A program made the translations under genes and the position numbers. From NCBI GenBank assembly GCA_900466945.1, contig UBNV01000010.1, positions 558,001 to 622,000 on the forward strand: DNA of 64,000 nucleotides. The letters are read 5' to 3'. Below, piece by piece: positions 56,701-64,000 of this stretch. The notes below the pieces were generated by a model. It was given only the letters and a program-made list of their open reading frames with translations. It searched no databases and was not told where the DNA came from. This DNA is from Hyphomicrobiales bacterium (GTDB lineage Bacteria; Pseudomonadota; Alphaproteobacteria; Rhizobiales; Rhizobiaceae). The first letter of the stretch is position 1; the number at the start of each line of letters is the position of its first letter.

Positions 56701-57351
56701 ATGGCTCGGGCAAGACAGATCATGATCGTGGGCAATGGTGCGGTGGATGAGGGGGCAGCTCCTCTGATCGACGCCGCCGACATGGTCATCCGCTTCAACG
56801 GCAGCCGCAATTTCGGCGCGGCCGGTCGCAAGACCGATGTGATCGCCGTGTGCAACACGGGACGCCCGGGCGCTGCCATGCTCGCCGATCCCGAATGGCG
56901 CGACAGCGAGGCCGTCGGCCGTACCGCCGAGATCTGGTCGGTGCGCGATCCGGATCTGTTTGCCGCCCTGAAACCGGACCTCGCGACCAGCCATCCCGAG
57001 CTCGATGACTTCTGCGACGATTACACCGATGGCTTCGAGACCTTTGCGACGGCAAACGGCAAACAGCACCGGATTATCAACCGGTCGGTGCATGAGGCGC
57101 TCGACGACGCCCTGTTGCTGCTCGGCGCCGAGCCCTATGTCGTACCGTCCAGCGGCATGGTCGTGATCCAGGCGCTGTTGTCCGACCCGCGGCATGCCAG
57201 CGACGCTATCATCCTTGCCGGTTTCGGCCATAGCGGCTGGGACGGCCATCCCTTCGATGCCGAACGTCGACTGGTCGATCAGCATATTGCCAGCGGCCGC
57301 GTGATGCGGTTGCAACCCCTCTTCGTTTCTTCCCTCGCCCAAGGAACCTGA
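56701..57351 (+). CDS. Sialyltransferase-like (GT29-like) protein in urease operon
   Basis: This is a 216-aa soluble protein. VGNG at 10-13 with [11 protein letters not shown] at 23-33 resembles the sialyl L motif; [12 protein letters not shown] at 149-160 and AGFGH at 173-177 resemble the S motif; HPFDAER at 183-189 resembles the VS motif (His, Glu). These sites bind CMP-sugar donors in GT29 enzymes. No membrane segment is present. Rhizobial homologues are called urease operon accessory proteins without known function. It lies 12 bases after lprI and four bases before ureC, so it is in the operon. Confidence 0.75.
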   Translation: MARARQIMIVGNGAVDEGAAPLIDAADMVIRFNGSRNFGAAGRKTDVIAVCNTGRPGAAMLADPEWRDSEAVGRTAEIWSVRDPDLFAALKPDLATSHPELDDFCDDYTDGFETFATANGKQHRIINRSVHEALDDALLLLGAEPYVVPSSGMVVIQALLSDPRHASDAIILAGFGHSGWDGHPFDAERRLVDQHIASGRVMRLQPLFVSSLAQGT

Positions 57352-57355
57352 CGCC

Positions 57356-59068
57356 ATGTCCTTCAAGATGTCCCGCGCCGCCTATGCTTCGATGTTCGGT
57401 CCGACCACGGGCGACAAGGTGCGTCTTGCAGATACGGAGCTGTTCATCGAGGTGGAAAAGGATTTCACCACCTATGGGGAAGAGGTGAAGTTCGGCGGCG
57501 GCAAGGTCATCCGTGACGGCATGGGCCAGAGCCAAGTGACGCGCGCCAATGGTGCCGTGGATACTGTGATCACCAATGCGCTGATCCTCGACCATTGGGG
57601 CATCGTGAAGGCCGATATCGGGCTGAAGGACGGCCGGATCGTTGCGATCGGGAAGGCCGGCAATCCGGACACCCAGCCCGGTGTGAACATCATCGTTGGT
57701 CCCGGCACGGAAGCGATTGCCGGCGAGGGCAAGATCATCACGGCCGGCGGCATGGACGCACATATCCACTTCATCTGCCCGCAGCAGATCGAGGAAGCGC
57801 TGATGTCCGGCCTCACCTGCATGCTGGGCGGCGGCACCGGTCCGGCGCATGGTACGCTCGCCACCACCTGCACGCCGGGTCCGTGGCACATCGCGCGGAT
57901 GATCGAGGCGGCCGATGCTTTCCCGATGAACCTCGCCTTTGCTGGCAAGGGCAATGCTTCGCTGCCCGGCGCGCTCGAGGAAATGGTGCTGGGCGGTGCC
58001 ACCTCGCTCAAGCTGCACGAGGACTGGGGCACGACGCCAGGGGCGATCGATTGCTGCCTTTCGGTTGCCGATCAGTATGACGTGCAGGTGATGATCCACA
58101 CCGACACGCTGAATGAAAGCGGCTTCGTCGAGGATACGGTCAATTCCATCAGGGGGCGCACCATCCATGCCTTCCATACGGAAGGGGCGGGCGGCGGTCA
58201 TGCGCCTGATATCATCAAGATCTGCGGCCAGATGAACGTGATCCCGTCGTCGACCAATCCGACGCGGCCCTATACGGTCAACACGATTGCCGAGCACTTG
58301 GACATGCTGATGGTCTGCCATCACCTGTCGTCGTCGATCCCTGAAGATATCGCCTTTGCCGAAAGCCGCATCCGCAAGGAAACGATCGCGGCGGAAGACA
58401 TCCTGCACGATATCGGCGCCTTCTCGATCATCTCCTCCGACAGCCAGGCCATGGGCCGCGTTGGCGAAGTGATCATCCGCACCTGGCAGACGGCCGACAA
58501 GATGAAGCGCCAGCGTGGCGCGCTGCCGTCGGAGACCGGCGACAATGACAATATGCGCGCCAAGCGTTACATCGCGAAATACACGATCAACCCGGCGATC
58601 GCCCATGGGGTGTCCCATGAGATCGGCTCGATTGAAGTCGGCAAGCGCGCCGACCTCGTGATTTGGAACCCGGCCTTCTTCGGCGTGAAGCCGGATATGA
58701 TCCTGATGGGCGGCATGATTGCGGCCGCCCCGATGGGCGATCCGAATGCCTCGATCCCTACACCGCAGCCGGTGCATTACCGTCCGATGTTCGGCGCCTA
58801 TGGCAAGGCACGCACCAATACGTCCGTCACCTTCGTCAGCCAGGCCGCCATCGATGCCGGTCTCGGCAATCGTCTGGGTGTCGCCAAGCAGCTCGTCGCG
58901 GTCAAGAACACGCGTGGTGGCATTTCAAAGAAGTCGATGATCCACAACGACTTGACGCCGCATGTGGAAGTGGACCCGGAGACCTATGAAGTGCGCGCCG
59001 ATGGTGAGTTGCTGACCTGCGAACCTGCGACGAAACTGCCGATGGCGCAGCGGTATTTCCTGTTCTGA
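57356..59068 (+). CDS. ureC: Urease catalytic subunit alpha UreC
   Basis: This 570-aa chain has all nickel ligands: His136 and His138 (MDAHIHF), carbamylated Lys219 ([10 protein letters not shown]), His248, His274 and Asp362, plus the flap Cys321 and His322 ([19 protein letters not shown]). The length is standard. The start follows the GT29-like stop by four bases. It hydrolyses urea as the UreABC complex and is matured by UreDEFG. Confidence 0.98.
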   Translation: MSFKMSRAAYASMFGPTTGDKVRLADTELFIEVEKDFTTYGEEVKFGGGKVIRDGMGQSQVTRANGAVDTVITNALILDHWGIVKADIGLKDGRIVAIGKAGNPDTQPGVNIIVGPGTEAIAGEGKIITAGGMDAHIHFICPQQIEEALMSGLTCMLGGGTGPAHGTLATTCTPGPWHIARMIEAADAFPMNLAFAGKGNASLPGALEEMVLGGATSLKLHEDWGTTPGAIDCCLSVADQYDVQVMIHTDTLNESGFVEDTVNSIRGRTIHAFHTEGAGGGHAPDIIKICGQMNVIPSSTNPTRPYTVNTIAEHLDMLMVCHHLSSSIPEDIAFAESRIRKETIAAEDILHDIGAFSIISSDSQAMGRVGEVIIRTWQTADKMKRQRGALPSETGDNDNMRAKRYIAKYTINPAIAHGVSHEIGSIEVGKRADLVIWNPAFFGVKPDMILMGGMIAAAPMGDPNASIPTPQPVHYRPMFGAYGKARTNTSVTFVSQAAIDAGLGNRLGVAKQLVAVKNTRGGISKKSMIHNDLTPHVEVDPETYEVRADGELLTCEPATKLPMAQRYFLF

Positions 59069-59076
59069 CGGCGGGC

Positions 59077-59751
59077 ATGCGTCGCATAGCCACGTGGTTG
59101 GGTGGTCTGATGGCCGCACTTCTCCTCGCTGCCGCCTTGGGCACGGTCGTGGCTCGCCCCCTGACAATGCCTGCTGCGGCCTCGCCCGGTGCGGGCCGTG
59201 AGATCCTGCTTCTGGCCAATCCAATCCATATAGACATCGCGCTGCCCATGGATGACGAGGTTCGCGTCGCCTTCGCCGACCTCATCCCGGCCGGCTTGCC
59301 GATGGACATGCCTGGGGTCGAGTATCTCGTCTTCGGCTGGGGCGGGCGGTCCTTCTATATCGAGACGCCGACCTGGGGCGATGTCCGACCGCTGCCGGTC
59401 CTGAGGGCGCTGACGATCGATCGATCGGTGATGCATGTCTCAGTCGCAGGACTGATTGATCTGTCCCATCCAGCGGTTCGTCCTCTGGCGGTTACAGCTG
59501 AGGGGCGCAGTCAGATGATCGCTGCAATACGGGCGAGCTTCGTACGAGATGGTAGTGCGCCGGTTGTCGTTCCCGGGGCTGCCTATGGCATGGACGATGC
59601 CTTCTTCGAGGCCAAAGGGTCCTTCAATGCATTGATCGGCTGTAACACCTGGACGGCGGCCATGCTGCGCGCTGGCGGGGTTCGAACCGGCTGGTGGACG
59701 CCGCTGCCGCAATTGCTCGATCTCTCCATCGACCTGCATCAGGGCGCTTAA
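59077..59751 (+). CDS. TIGR02117 / DUF2459 exported protein
   Basis: This 224-aa protein has an N-terminal helix/signal anchor (ATWLGGLMAALLLAAALGTV). The DUF2459 pattern follows: HIDIALPMDDEV, LVFGWGGRSFYIETPTWGDV, and the C-terminal FNALIGCNTWTAAMLRAGG. Its role is unknown; it is a recurrent neighbour in many genomes. Nine bases after ureC. Confidence 0.85.
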   Translation: MRRIATWLGGLMAALLLAAALGTVVARPLTMPAAASPGAGREILLLANPIHIDIALPMDDEVRVAFADLIPAGLPMDMPGVEYLVFGWGGRSFYIETPTWGDVRPLPVLRALTIDRSVMHVSVAGLIDLSHPAVRPLAVTAEGRSQMIAAIRASFVRDGSAPVVVPGAAYGMDDAFFEAKGSFNALIGCNTWTAAMLRAGGVRTGWWTPLPQLLDLSIDLHQGA

Positions 59752-59926
59752 TCCACTCGCGGGGCGAGAGGTGGTCAGCCTACGAATTCTCCCGATTGTC
59801 GCGCATTCGTCCATTTTAGGTCGGGTCGCATTCATATGCCCGATCTCTCGCATTTGAACGATTACATTAGCAATTGAGGAAGTGTCCGGGCCTAATCCAA
59901 TGCGCATGTTCATGAAGGAGCATGCA

Positions 59927-60778
59927 GTGATTCTCGTCTGCAATTGGCTATGGCAAAGGATTGATCCTGGGAGCTTCGAAGCTCCGGGCGCGATCTGGCG
60001 TTTCGCCCTTGCGGTCAGTTTCCGGTCTGTGATCGTCACCAGTCTTGCGGCCTTCGCTTCACTTCCGCTGCTTTACGGATTGCACATTGTTGCCCTGCCG
60101 TTGGCACAGATGGCGAAGCTGATCGTCGCCTTCTCCTGGCTGTTTGCCGGCACTCTCTCCGGCGCGCTCGCCTATGTCGCGGGAAATGTCATCCGTGATC
60201 TCGACCATTCTCGCGCAGAATTCCAGCGTCTCAGCCAGACGGACAGCCTGACCGGGCTGGCCAATCGGCGCGCGTTCAACGACGCACTCGTCACGGTCGA
60301 TGGTGACGCATCGCTCGCCATCATCGACATCGACCGGTTCAAGCGCATCAATGACCGGTTCGGCCACCAGGCGGGGGACGAGGTCATCCGGGCGATTGCT
60401 GTCGTCCTTACTCGGATCTTCGGCGACATGCCACTCGTGGCGCGGCTGGGCGGCGAGGAATTTGGCGTCATCCTCAATGGCGGCGAGGTCGAAGAAAGGC
60501 TTGCGATGCTCGACCAGGCCCGCCAAGCCGTGGCGGCCGGTGCCAGAGTCTTCGATGACAAGGACCTGGCTGTGACAGTCTCGATCGGGGTCGCCGATTT
60601 CATAGCCGGCCGGCGTGTGGAAGGCGTCTATGCGGCTGCGGACAGAGCTCTCTATCTCGCCAAGGACTGTGGGCGCGACAGGGTAATCCACGAGCGCGAC
60701 CTGCCCTGCGTCGAAACTTCAGTTCTCGATGCGAGCGAGCCTTCGCGCAATTCCCGTGTGTCGATGTCACGAGGCTGA
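59927..60778 (+). CDS. Membrane GGDEF diguanylate cyclase
   Basis: This protein of about 283 aa has two or three N-terminal helices (e.g. [20 protein letters not shown]) and a C-terminal GGDEF domain with active-site GGEEF, so it should make cyclic di-[14 protein letters not shown] is present but the RxxD inhibitory site upstream is replaced (GDMP). GTG at 59927 follows AAGGAG by six bases; an earlier GTG at 59882 is possible. It lies inside the urease cluster, between the DUF2459 gene and ureE. Confidence 0.83.
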   Translation: MILVCNWLWQRIDPGSFEAPGAIWRFALAVSFRSVIVTSLAAFASLPLLYGLHIVALPLAQMAKLIVAFSWLFAGTLSGALAYVAGNVIRDLDHSRAEFQRLSQTDSLTGLANRRAFNDALVTVDGDASLAIIDIDRFKRINDRFGHQAGDEVIRAIAVVLTRIFGDMPLVARLGGEEFGVILNGGEVEERLAMLDQARQAVAAGARVFDDKDLAVTVSIGVADFIAGRRVEGVYAAADRALYLAKDCGRDRVIHERDLPCVETSVLDASEPSRNSRVSMSRG

Positions 60779-60843
60779 AGAACGATCTTGCCGGGTGCCT
60801 CATTCCTGTGCATGGTTCAAAAAACAGCCATGTCGGAGTTTTC

Positions 60844-61311
60844 ATGCAGCGCGCGACGTCTTTCAAACCTGCCGGCTTCATCACGGATGCGCCGGAGGGG
60901 ATTGTCGTTCTTCCCCATGACGGACGTCACCTGAGGCGGAAGCTGCTGCATCTCGACAATGGCGAGATGGTCATGCTGGACCTCAAGGAAGCCGTGCTCT
61001 TCCACCACGGCGACAGGCTGCTGCTTGATGACGGCACTACGATCGAGATTCAGGCGGCCGAGGAGCGGCTGTTCGAGATCCGCGCGCGTGATACCCTTCA
61101 TCTGATCGAACTCGCCTGGCATCTGGGCAACCGGCATCTCGCAGCCCAGATCGAGGCTGACCGCATCCTGATCCAGCGCGATCACGTCATCCGCGATATG
61201 CTCGGCGGTCTGGGCGCCACCGTGAGTGAAGTTATCGAGCCGTTCCAGCCGGTGCGTGGCGCTTATCACGCGCATGGCGGTCATGGTCACCACGAGACCG
61301 GCCATGGCTGA
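60844..61311 (+). CDS. ureE: Urease nickel metallochaperone UreE
   Basis: This 155-aa nickel-binding dimer starts [19 protein letters not shown] and has [20 protein letters not shown], the conserved core, then a short His-rich tail ([14 protein letters not shown]) for nickel storage. GGAG lies six bases before the ATG at 60844; the in-frame ATG at 60808 is less well placed. Its end overlaps ureF. Confidence 0.95.
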   Translation: MQRATSFKPAGFITDAPEGIVVLPHDGRHLRRKLLHLDNGEMVMLDLKEAVLFHHGDRLLLDDGTTIEIQAAEERLFEIRARDTLHLIELAWHLGNRHLAAQIEADRILIQRDHVIRDMLGGLGATVSEVIEPFQPVRGAYHAHGGHGHHETGHG

Positions 61312-61990
61312 GCTGCATGCCGAGGAGGGGGCCGGACGTCAGGGGCTGTTGCGGCTGATGGCCTGGCTCTCGCCGGCCTTTCCCGTCGGCGGCTTTTCCT
61401 ATTCAGCGGGCATGGAAAGCGCAGTAGTCGAAGGGCATGTCGGCGATGGAGACGGCGTGGAGGCATGGCTCGGTGTTCTGCTGGCCCATGGCGGCTTGCG
61501 CAATGATGCGATCCTGCTTGCCGAGGCACATCGTGTTCAAGCCGAGGGCCGATCACTCGAAGAGATCGTCTCGCTCGCCACGGCTATGGCCGGCTCGGCC
61601 GAGCGGCATGCGGAAACCACCCGCCTCGGCGAGGCCTTCGTCAGGGCCGCTGCGGCCTGGCCGCATCCGGGGCTTGACGAGCTTGCAGGCCCTGCGCCGT
61701 ACAGTGTCGCGGTCGGCGCGATCGCTTCGGCGCATGCCGTTCCCCTTGTGGATGCGATCGCGGCCTTCCTGCATGCCCAGGTCTCGCAATATGTTTCGGT
61801 GGCGATCCGGCTCGGGGTCATCGGGCAAACGCGCGGGCTTGCCATCCTTGCCGCCGCGGAAACGCCGATCCTCAAGAGCTCCCTGGAGGTGAGCCGTCTC
61901 GGGCTGGACGATCTCGGGTCGGCCACCATCATCGCGGATACGCTTAGCATGCGGCACGAGGTTCAGTATTCACGTCTTTTCCAATCCTAG
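61304..61990 (+). CDS. ureF: Urease accessory protein UreF
   Basis: This 228-aa UreF has [20 protein letters not shown] near the N-terminus and a C-terminal [20 protein letters not shown], both conserved. It bridges UreD and UreG in the maturation complex. The ATG at 61304 overlaps the ureE end by eight bases; the longer frame belongs to ureE's His-rich region in another register. Confidence 0.94.
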   Translation: MAELHAEEGAGRQGLLRLMAWLSPAFPVGGFSYSAGMESAVVEGHVGDGDGVEAWLGVLLAHGGLRNDAILLAEAHRVQAEGRSLEEIVSLATAMAGSAERHAETTRLGEAFVRAAAAWPHPGLDELAGPAPYSVAVGAIASAHAVPLVDAIAAFLHAQVSQYVSVAIRLGVIGQTRGLAILAAAETPILKSSLEVSRLGLDDLGSATIIADTLSMRHEVQYSRLFQS

Positions 61991-62013
61991 CCCAGCGCTC
62001 ACACAGGACGAAC

Positions 62014-62628
62014 ATGATGAAATCGAAGAATGGTCCCCTTCGCGTCGGTATCGGCGGACCGGTCGGTTCCGGCAAGACGGCGCTGACGGAGAAACTCTGC
62101 AAGGCCATGCGCGACGACTATTCCATCGCCGTGGTCACCAACGACATCTATACCCGCGAGGATGCGGATGCGTTGATCCGCATGCAGGCGCTGACCTCTG
62201 ACCGTGTCGTCGGGGTGGAGACGGGCGGCTGTCCGCACACCGCGATTCGTGAGGATGCCTCGATCAATCTCAAGGCCATTGCCGACCTCAATGCGCGCAT
62301 TCCGGATCTCGACGTCGTCTTCATCGAGTCGGGCGGCGACAATCTGGCCGCAACCTTCTCGCCGGATCTCGCGGATATCACGCTTTATGTGATCTCGGTC
62401 TGCCAGGGCGAGGAGATCCCGCGCAAGGGCGGGCCGGGGATCACCCGCTCGGACTTGCTGGTGATCAACAAGACCGATCTCGCACCGCATGTCGGCGTCG
62501 ATCTCGACGTCATGGAGCGGGATGCAGGCCGCATGCGCTCCGATCGGCCGTTTGTGTTCACGGATCTGAAGCGCGGCGCGGGCGTGGACCGGATCGTCGA
62601 CTTCCTGCAGCAAAGTGGGGGGCTCTGA
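62014..62628 (+). CDS. ureG: Urease accessory GTPase UreG
   Basis: This 204-aa GTPase has P-loop GGPVGSGKT (14-22), the CPH metal motif [18 protein letters not shown] and [12 protein letters not shown] for guanine binding. It powers nickel insertion with UreDEF. AGGAC precedes the ATG. It ends the urease cluster and converges on the Crp/Fnr gene with 31 bases between. Confidence 0.96.
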   Translation: MMKSKNGPLRVGIGGPVGSGKTALTEKLCKAMRDDYSIAVVTNDIYTREDADALIRMQALTSDRVVGVETGGCPHTAIREDASINLKAIADLNARIPDLDVVFIESGGDNLAATFSPDLADITLYVISVCQGEEIPRKGGPGITRSDLLVINKTDLAPHVGVDLDVMERDAGRMRSDRPFVFTDLKRGAGVDRIVDFLQQSGGL

Positions 62629-62659
62629 GCGGAAGCACGCCGTTCAGCCGCGACGAGGC

Positions 62660-63361
62660 TTAGATCTGCCTAAGGGCGTTAACGTCGCTGATCTGGATCG
62701 TGCGTCCCCGCACGGTCACACCGGCACGGCGCAGGCTTGAGAAGGCGCGCGACAAGGCCTCGGGCGCAAGACCGAGCTTGCCGGCGAGCAGGCTCTTCTG
62801 GAAGGGCAGGCGTATCGAGGCGGGGCCGCCGTCGGTCGCACAATGGGTCAGCAGATAGTGGGCGACCCGCTGGGGTGCCGTCTGCAGTCGATCATTGGCG
62901 ATGCAGTCCATGGTCGTGCGCAGATGGTCAGACAGGCAGCGAATGATCGCCTTGGCGACATCCTTTTCCTGTTCGGCGAGCGCACGGACTCTCTGCAGAT
63001 CGAAACGGGCGAGTGTCGTGTTCTCCGCAGCCTGAGCGTTGTAAAGATACTTGTCGCCCATGGGCAGCAGGCATTCGGAGAAGGTATCGCCGGGACCGCA
63101 AATGCGAATGTCGGCTTCGCGGCCGTCCTTGTTGAGACGATAAAGGCGCACATAGCCGCTAAGGACACTGTAGAAACATTCTGCAGGCTCGCCCTCGCGG
63201 AAAAGTACGTCGCGTGCCTCGTAGTTGGAGATATTGGCGATCTCCATCATCGATGCCATGGCGGTCGGGCCGAGTTGAGACAAGAACGACGTTCGCAGAA
63301 GCGTGTTCTTGTCGCGCGTGTTCAGTCTCAGGATCTTGTTCACGGTCGTCACGGCTCCCAT
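62660..63361 (-). CDS. Crp/Fnr-family regulator (FixK/DNR-like)
   Basis: This 233-aa protein has a cyclic-nucleotide-binding-fold sensor (about 30-145) and a C-terminal helix-turn-helix. The recognition helix holds APEALSRAFSSLRRAG: E-x-x-S-R, the set that reads TTGAT half sites in FNR. The N-terminus lacks FNR cysteines, so it is closer to FixK, DNR or NnrR and does not sense oxygen by an iron-sulfur cluster. It is divergent in direction from ureG. A perfect FNR box lies 140 bases upstream. Confidence 0.85.
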   Translation of the reverse strand: MGAVTTVNKILRLNTRDKNTLLRTSFLSQLGPTAMASMMEIANISNYEARDVLFREGEPAECFYSVLSGYVRLYRLNKDGREADIRICGPGDTFSECLLPMGDKYLYNAQAAENTTLARFDLQRVRALAEQEKDVAKAIIRCLSDHLRTTMDCIANDRLQTAPQRVAHYLLTHCATDGGPASIRLPFQKSLLAGKLGLAPEALSRAFSSLRRAGVTVRGRTIQISDVNALRQI

Positions 63362-63500
63362 CCATCATGGCATCCGGGCATGCACCGCTGCGGTCGTCGC
63401 GCCGGCCTGTCGCCCAGTCGGATATGCGCTTCTCCTGCTGGTGCGGGTGATTGCGCTCTTTCCAGTCCGGTCACAATATCGCGAGGCGGGGAAGTTCGGA

Positions 63501-63514
63501 TTGATTTCGATCAA
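63501..63514. promoter_or_regulatory. FNR/FixK box
   Basis: TTGAT-TTCG-ATCAA is a perfect 14-bp match to the consensus TTGAT-N4-ATCAA. It lies 140 bases before the start of the Crp/Fnr gene, on its promoter side. Autoregulation or FixK control is likely. Confidence 0.75.
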
Positions 63515-63571
63515 TCGATCTGCCGGTGGATCAGAATTGCCTAAAGTGAGGCGGCAAACCGCTCCAAACGC

Positions 63572-63603
63572 AAGAGGCCGGGCGCTGAGCCCGGCCTCTT
63601 CGT
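63572..63603 (-). terminator. Terminator of the RND pump gene
   Basis: A perfect 12-bp stem (aagaggccgggc / gcccggcctctt) with a five-base loop. It sits just after the minus-strand RND gene stop; the T run is short. Confidence 0.7.
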
Positions 63604-63617
63604 GTGGGTGTGTCGTC

Positions 63618-64000
63618 TCACTCCGCCGCGAGTGGCGGCAGGTTGATGACGTTGCCGTTGCCGTCGCTCTTGCGGTTCACCGGCTGGCTGCGCTCAACGG
63701 CTGCAACCCGTCGTTCCACCGCCTCGAGCGCCTGCACGTTCTTGCGGGCGAGGAAGGACAGGACTTCCGGAGTCAGCGGCTCTTCCTCTTCTTCCTTCTT
63801 GCCGACGAAGCGGCTGAAGGCCCAGCCGAGCAGGCGGGATACGTCGTCGAGAATGAGGAAGAAGGCCGGAACGACCACCAGGCTGAGCACGGTCGAGACG
63901 ATGATGCCGCCGATGACAGCGATCGCCATGGGCGCGCGGAACGAGCCGCCTTCGCCGACACCGAGCGCCGAGGGCAGCATGCCCGCCGACATGGCGATCG
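63618..64000 (-). CDS. RND efflux pump inner-membrane subunit, C-terminal part
   Basis: Only about 127 residues are in the window; the gene continues past base 64000. The visible part has the last transmembrane helices ([20 protein letters not shown], then [19 protein letters not shown]) typical of AcrB/HAE1 pumps. A cytoplasmic tail rich in Glu then Arg ([24 protein letters not shown]) follows. The exact substrate class cannot be judged from this end. Confidence 0.85.
   Translation of the reverse strand, partial: IAMSAGMLPSALGVGEGGSFRAPMAIAVIGGIIVSTVLSLVVVPAFFLILDDVSRLLGWAFSRFVGKKEEEEEPLTPEVLSFLARKNVQALEAVERRVAAVERSQPVNRKSDGNGNVINLPPLAAE

Noticed and set aside
57209-58777. Long open frame antisense to ureC
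   Set aside because: Its sequence is not family-like and it mirrors the codon pattern of ureC, which is certain on the plus strand.
1-64000. tRNA, rRNA, insertion sequence or prophage block
   Set aside because: No cloverleaf, rRNA stretch, transposase or phage gene cluster seen by reading both strands; the DUF2793 gene alone is not a prophage.

Overview
The window looks like a chromosomal segment of a Rhizobiaceae alphaproteobacterium (Rhizobium/Agrobacterium/Ensifer group). The evidence is high GC, the CtrA-ChpT-SciP cell-cycle genes with an alphaproteobacterial RpoH, a soxBDAG sarcosine oxidase operon, a urease cluster with rhizobial-style inserted genes, and two copies of a RIME-like palindromic repeat. 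Coding density is high on both strands. I see no rRNA, tRNA, CRISPR array, insertion sequence or prophage block.

Layout. 0-13 kb is housekeeping: a phosphatase, purA, a long acidic membrane protein, an ABC exporter pair, rpoH, an RluA-family pseudouridine synthase, a SPOUT methyltransferase and two EamA transporters. 12.7-21.2 kb is the cell-cycle block: a coiled-coil membrane protein, a DUF1134 protein, chpT, a degenerate receiver, ctrA, a FliJ-like protein, sciP, a LuxR regulator and a DUF2793 phage/GTA-like protein. 21-33 kb is one-carbon and methylamine catabolism: cysQ, soxBDAG, a metallophosphoesterase, a soluble PAS chemoreceptor and a dimethylglycine/sarcosine dehydrogenase. 33-39 kb is a livHMGF-DUF6867-livJ branched-chain amino-acid transporter.

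39-47 kb is a sensory island, all on the minus strand. It has a LuxR response regulator, a 1127-aa hybrid kinase whose input half is an NCS1-type permease followed by a Cys-rich cluster, a DUF5680 protein, and a bathy-type bacteriophytochrome (HWE kinase plus receiver) with its heme oxygenase. 47-53 kb is urtABCDE (urea import). 53.4-62.6 kb is a secreted esterase followed by ureD-ureA-DUF1272-ureB-lprI-GT29-like-ureC-DUF2459-GGDEF-ureE-ureF-ureG. The end holds a Crp/Fnr regulator under a perfect FNR/FixK box and the C-terminus of an RND efflux pump.

Together the second half reads as a nitrogen-scavenging region: dimethylglycine/sarcosine demethylation, amino-acid uptake, urea import and urea hydrolysis, with transporter-coupled and light-sensing kinases beside the urea genes. 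The most unusual items are the permease-kinase fusion with its LuxR partner, the sialyltransferase-like protein inside the urease operon, and RIME copies inside the urt operon.
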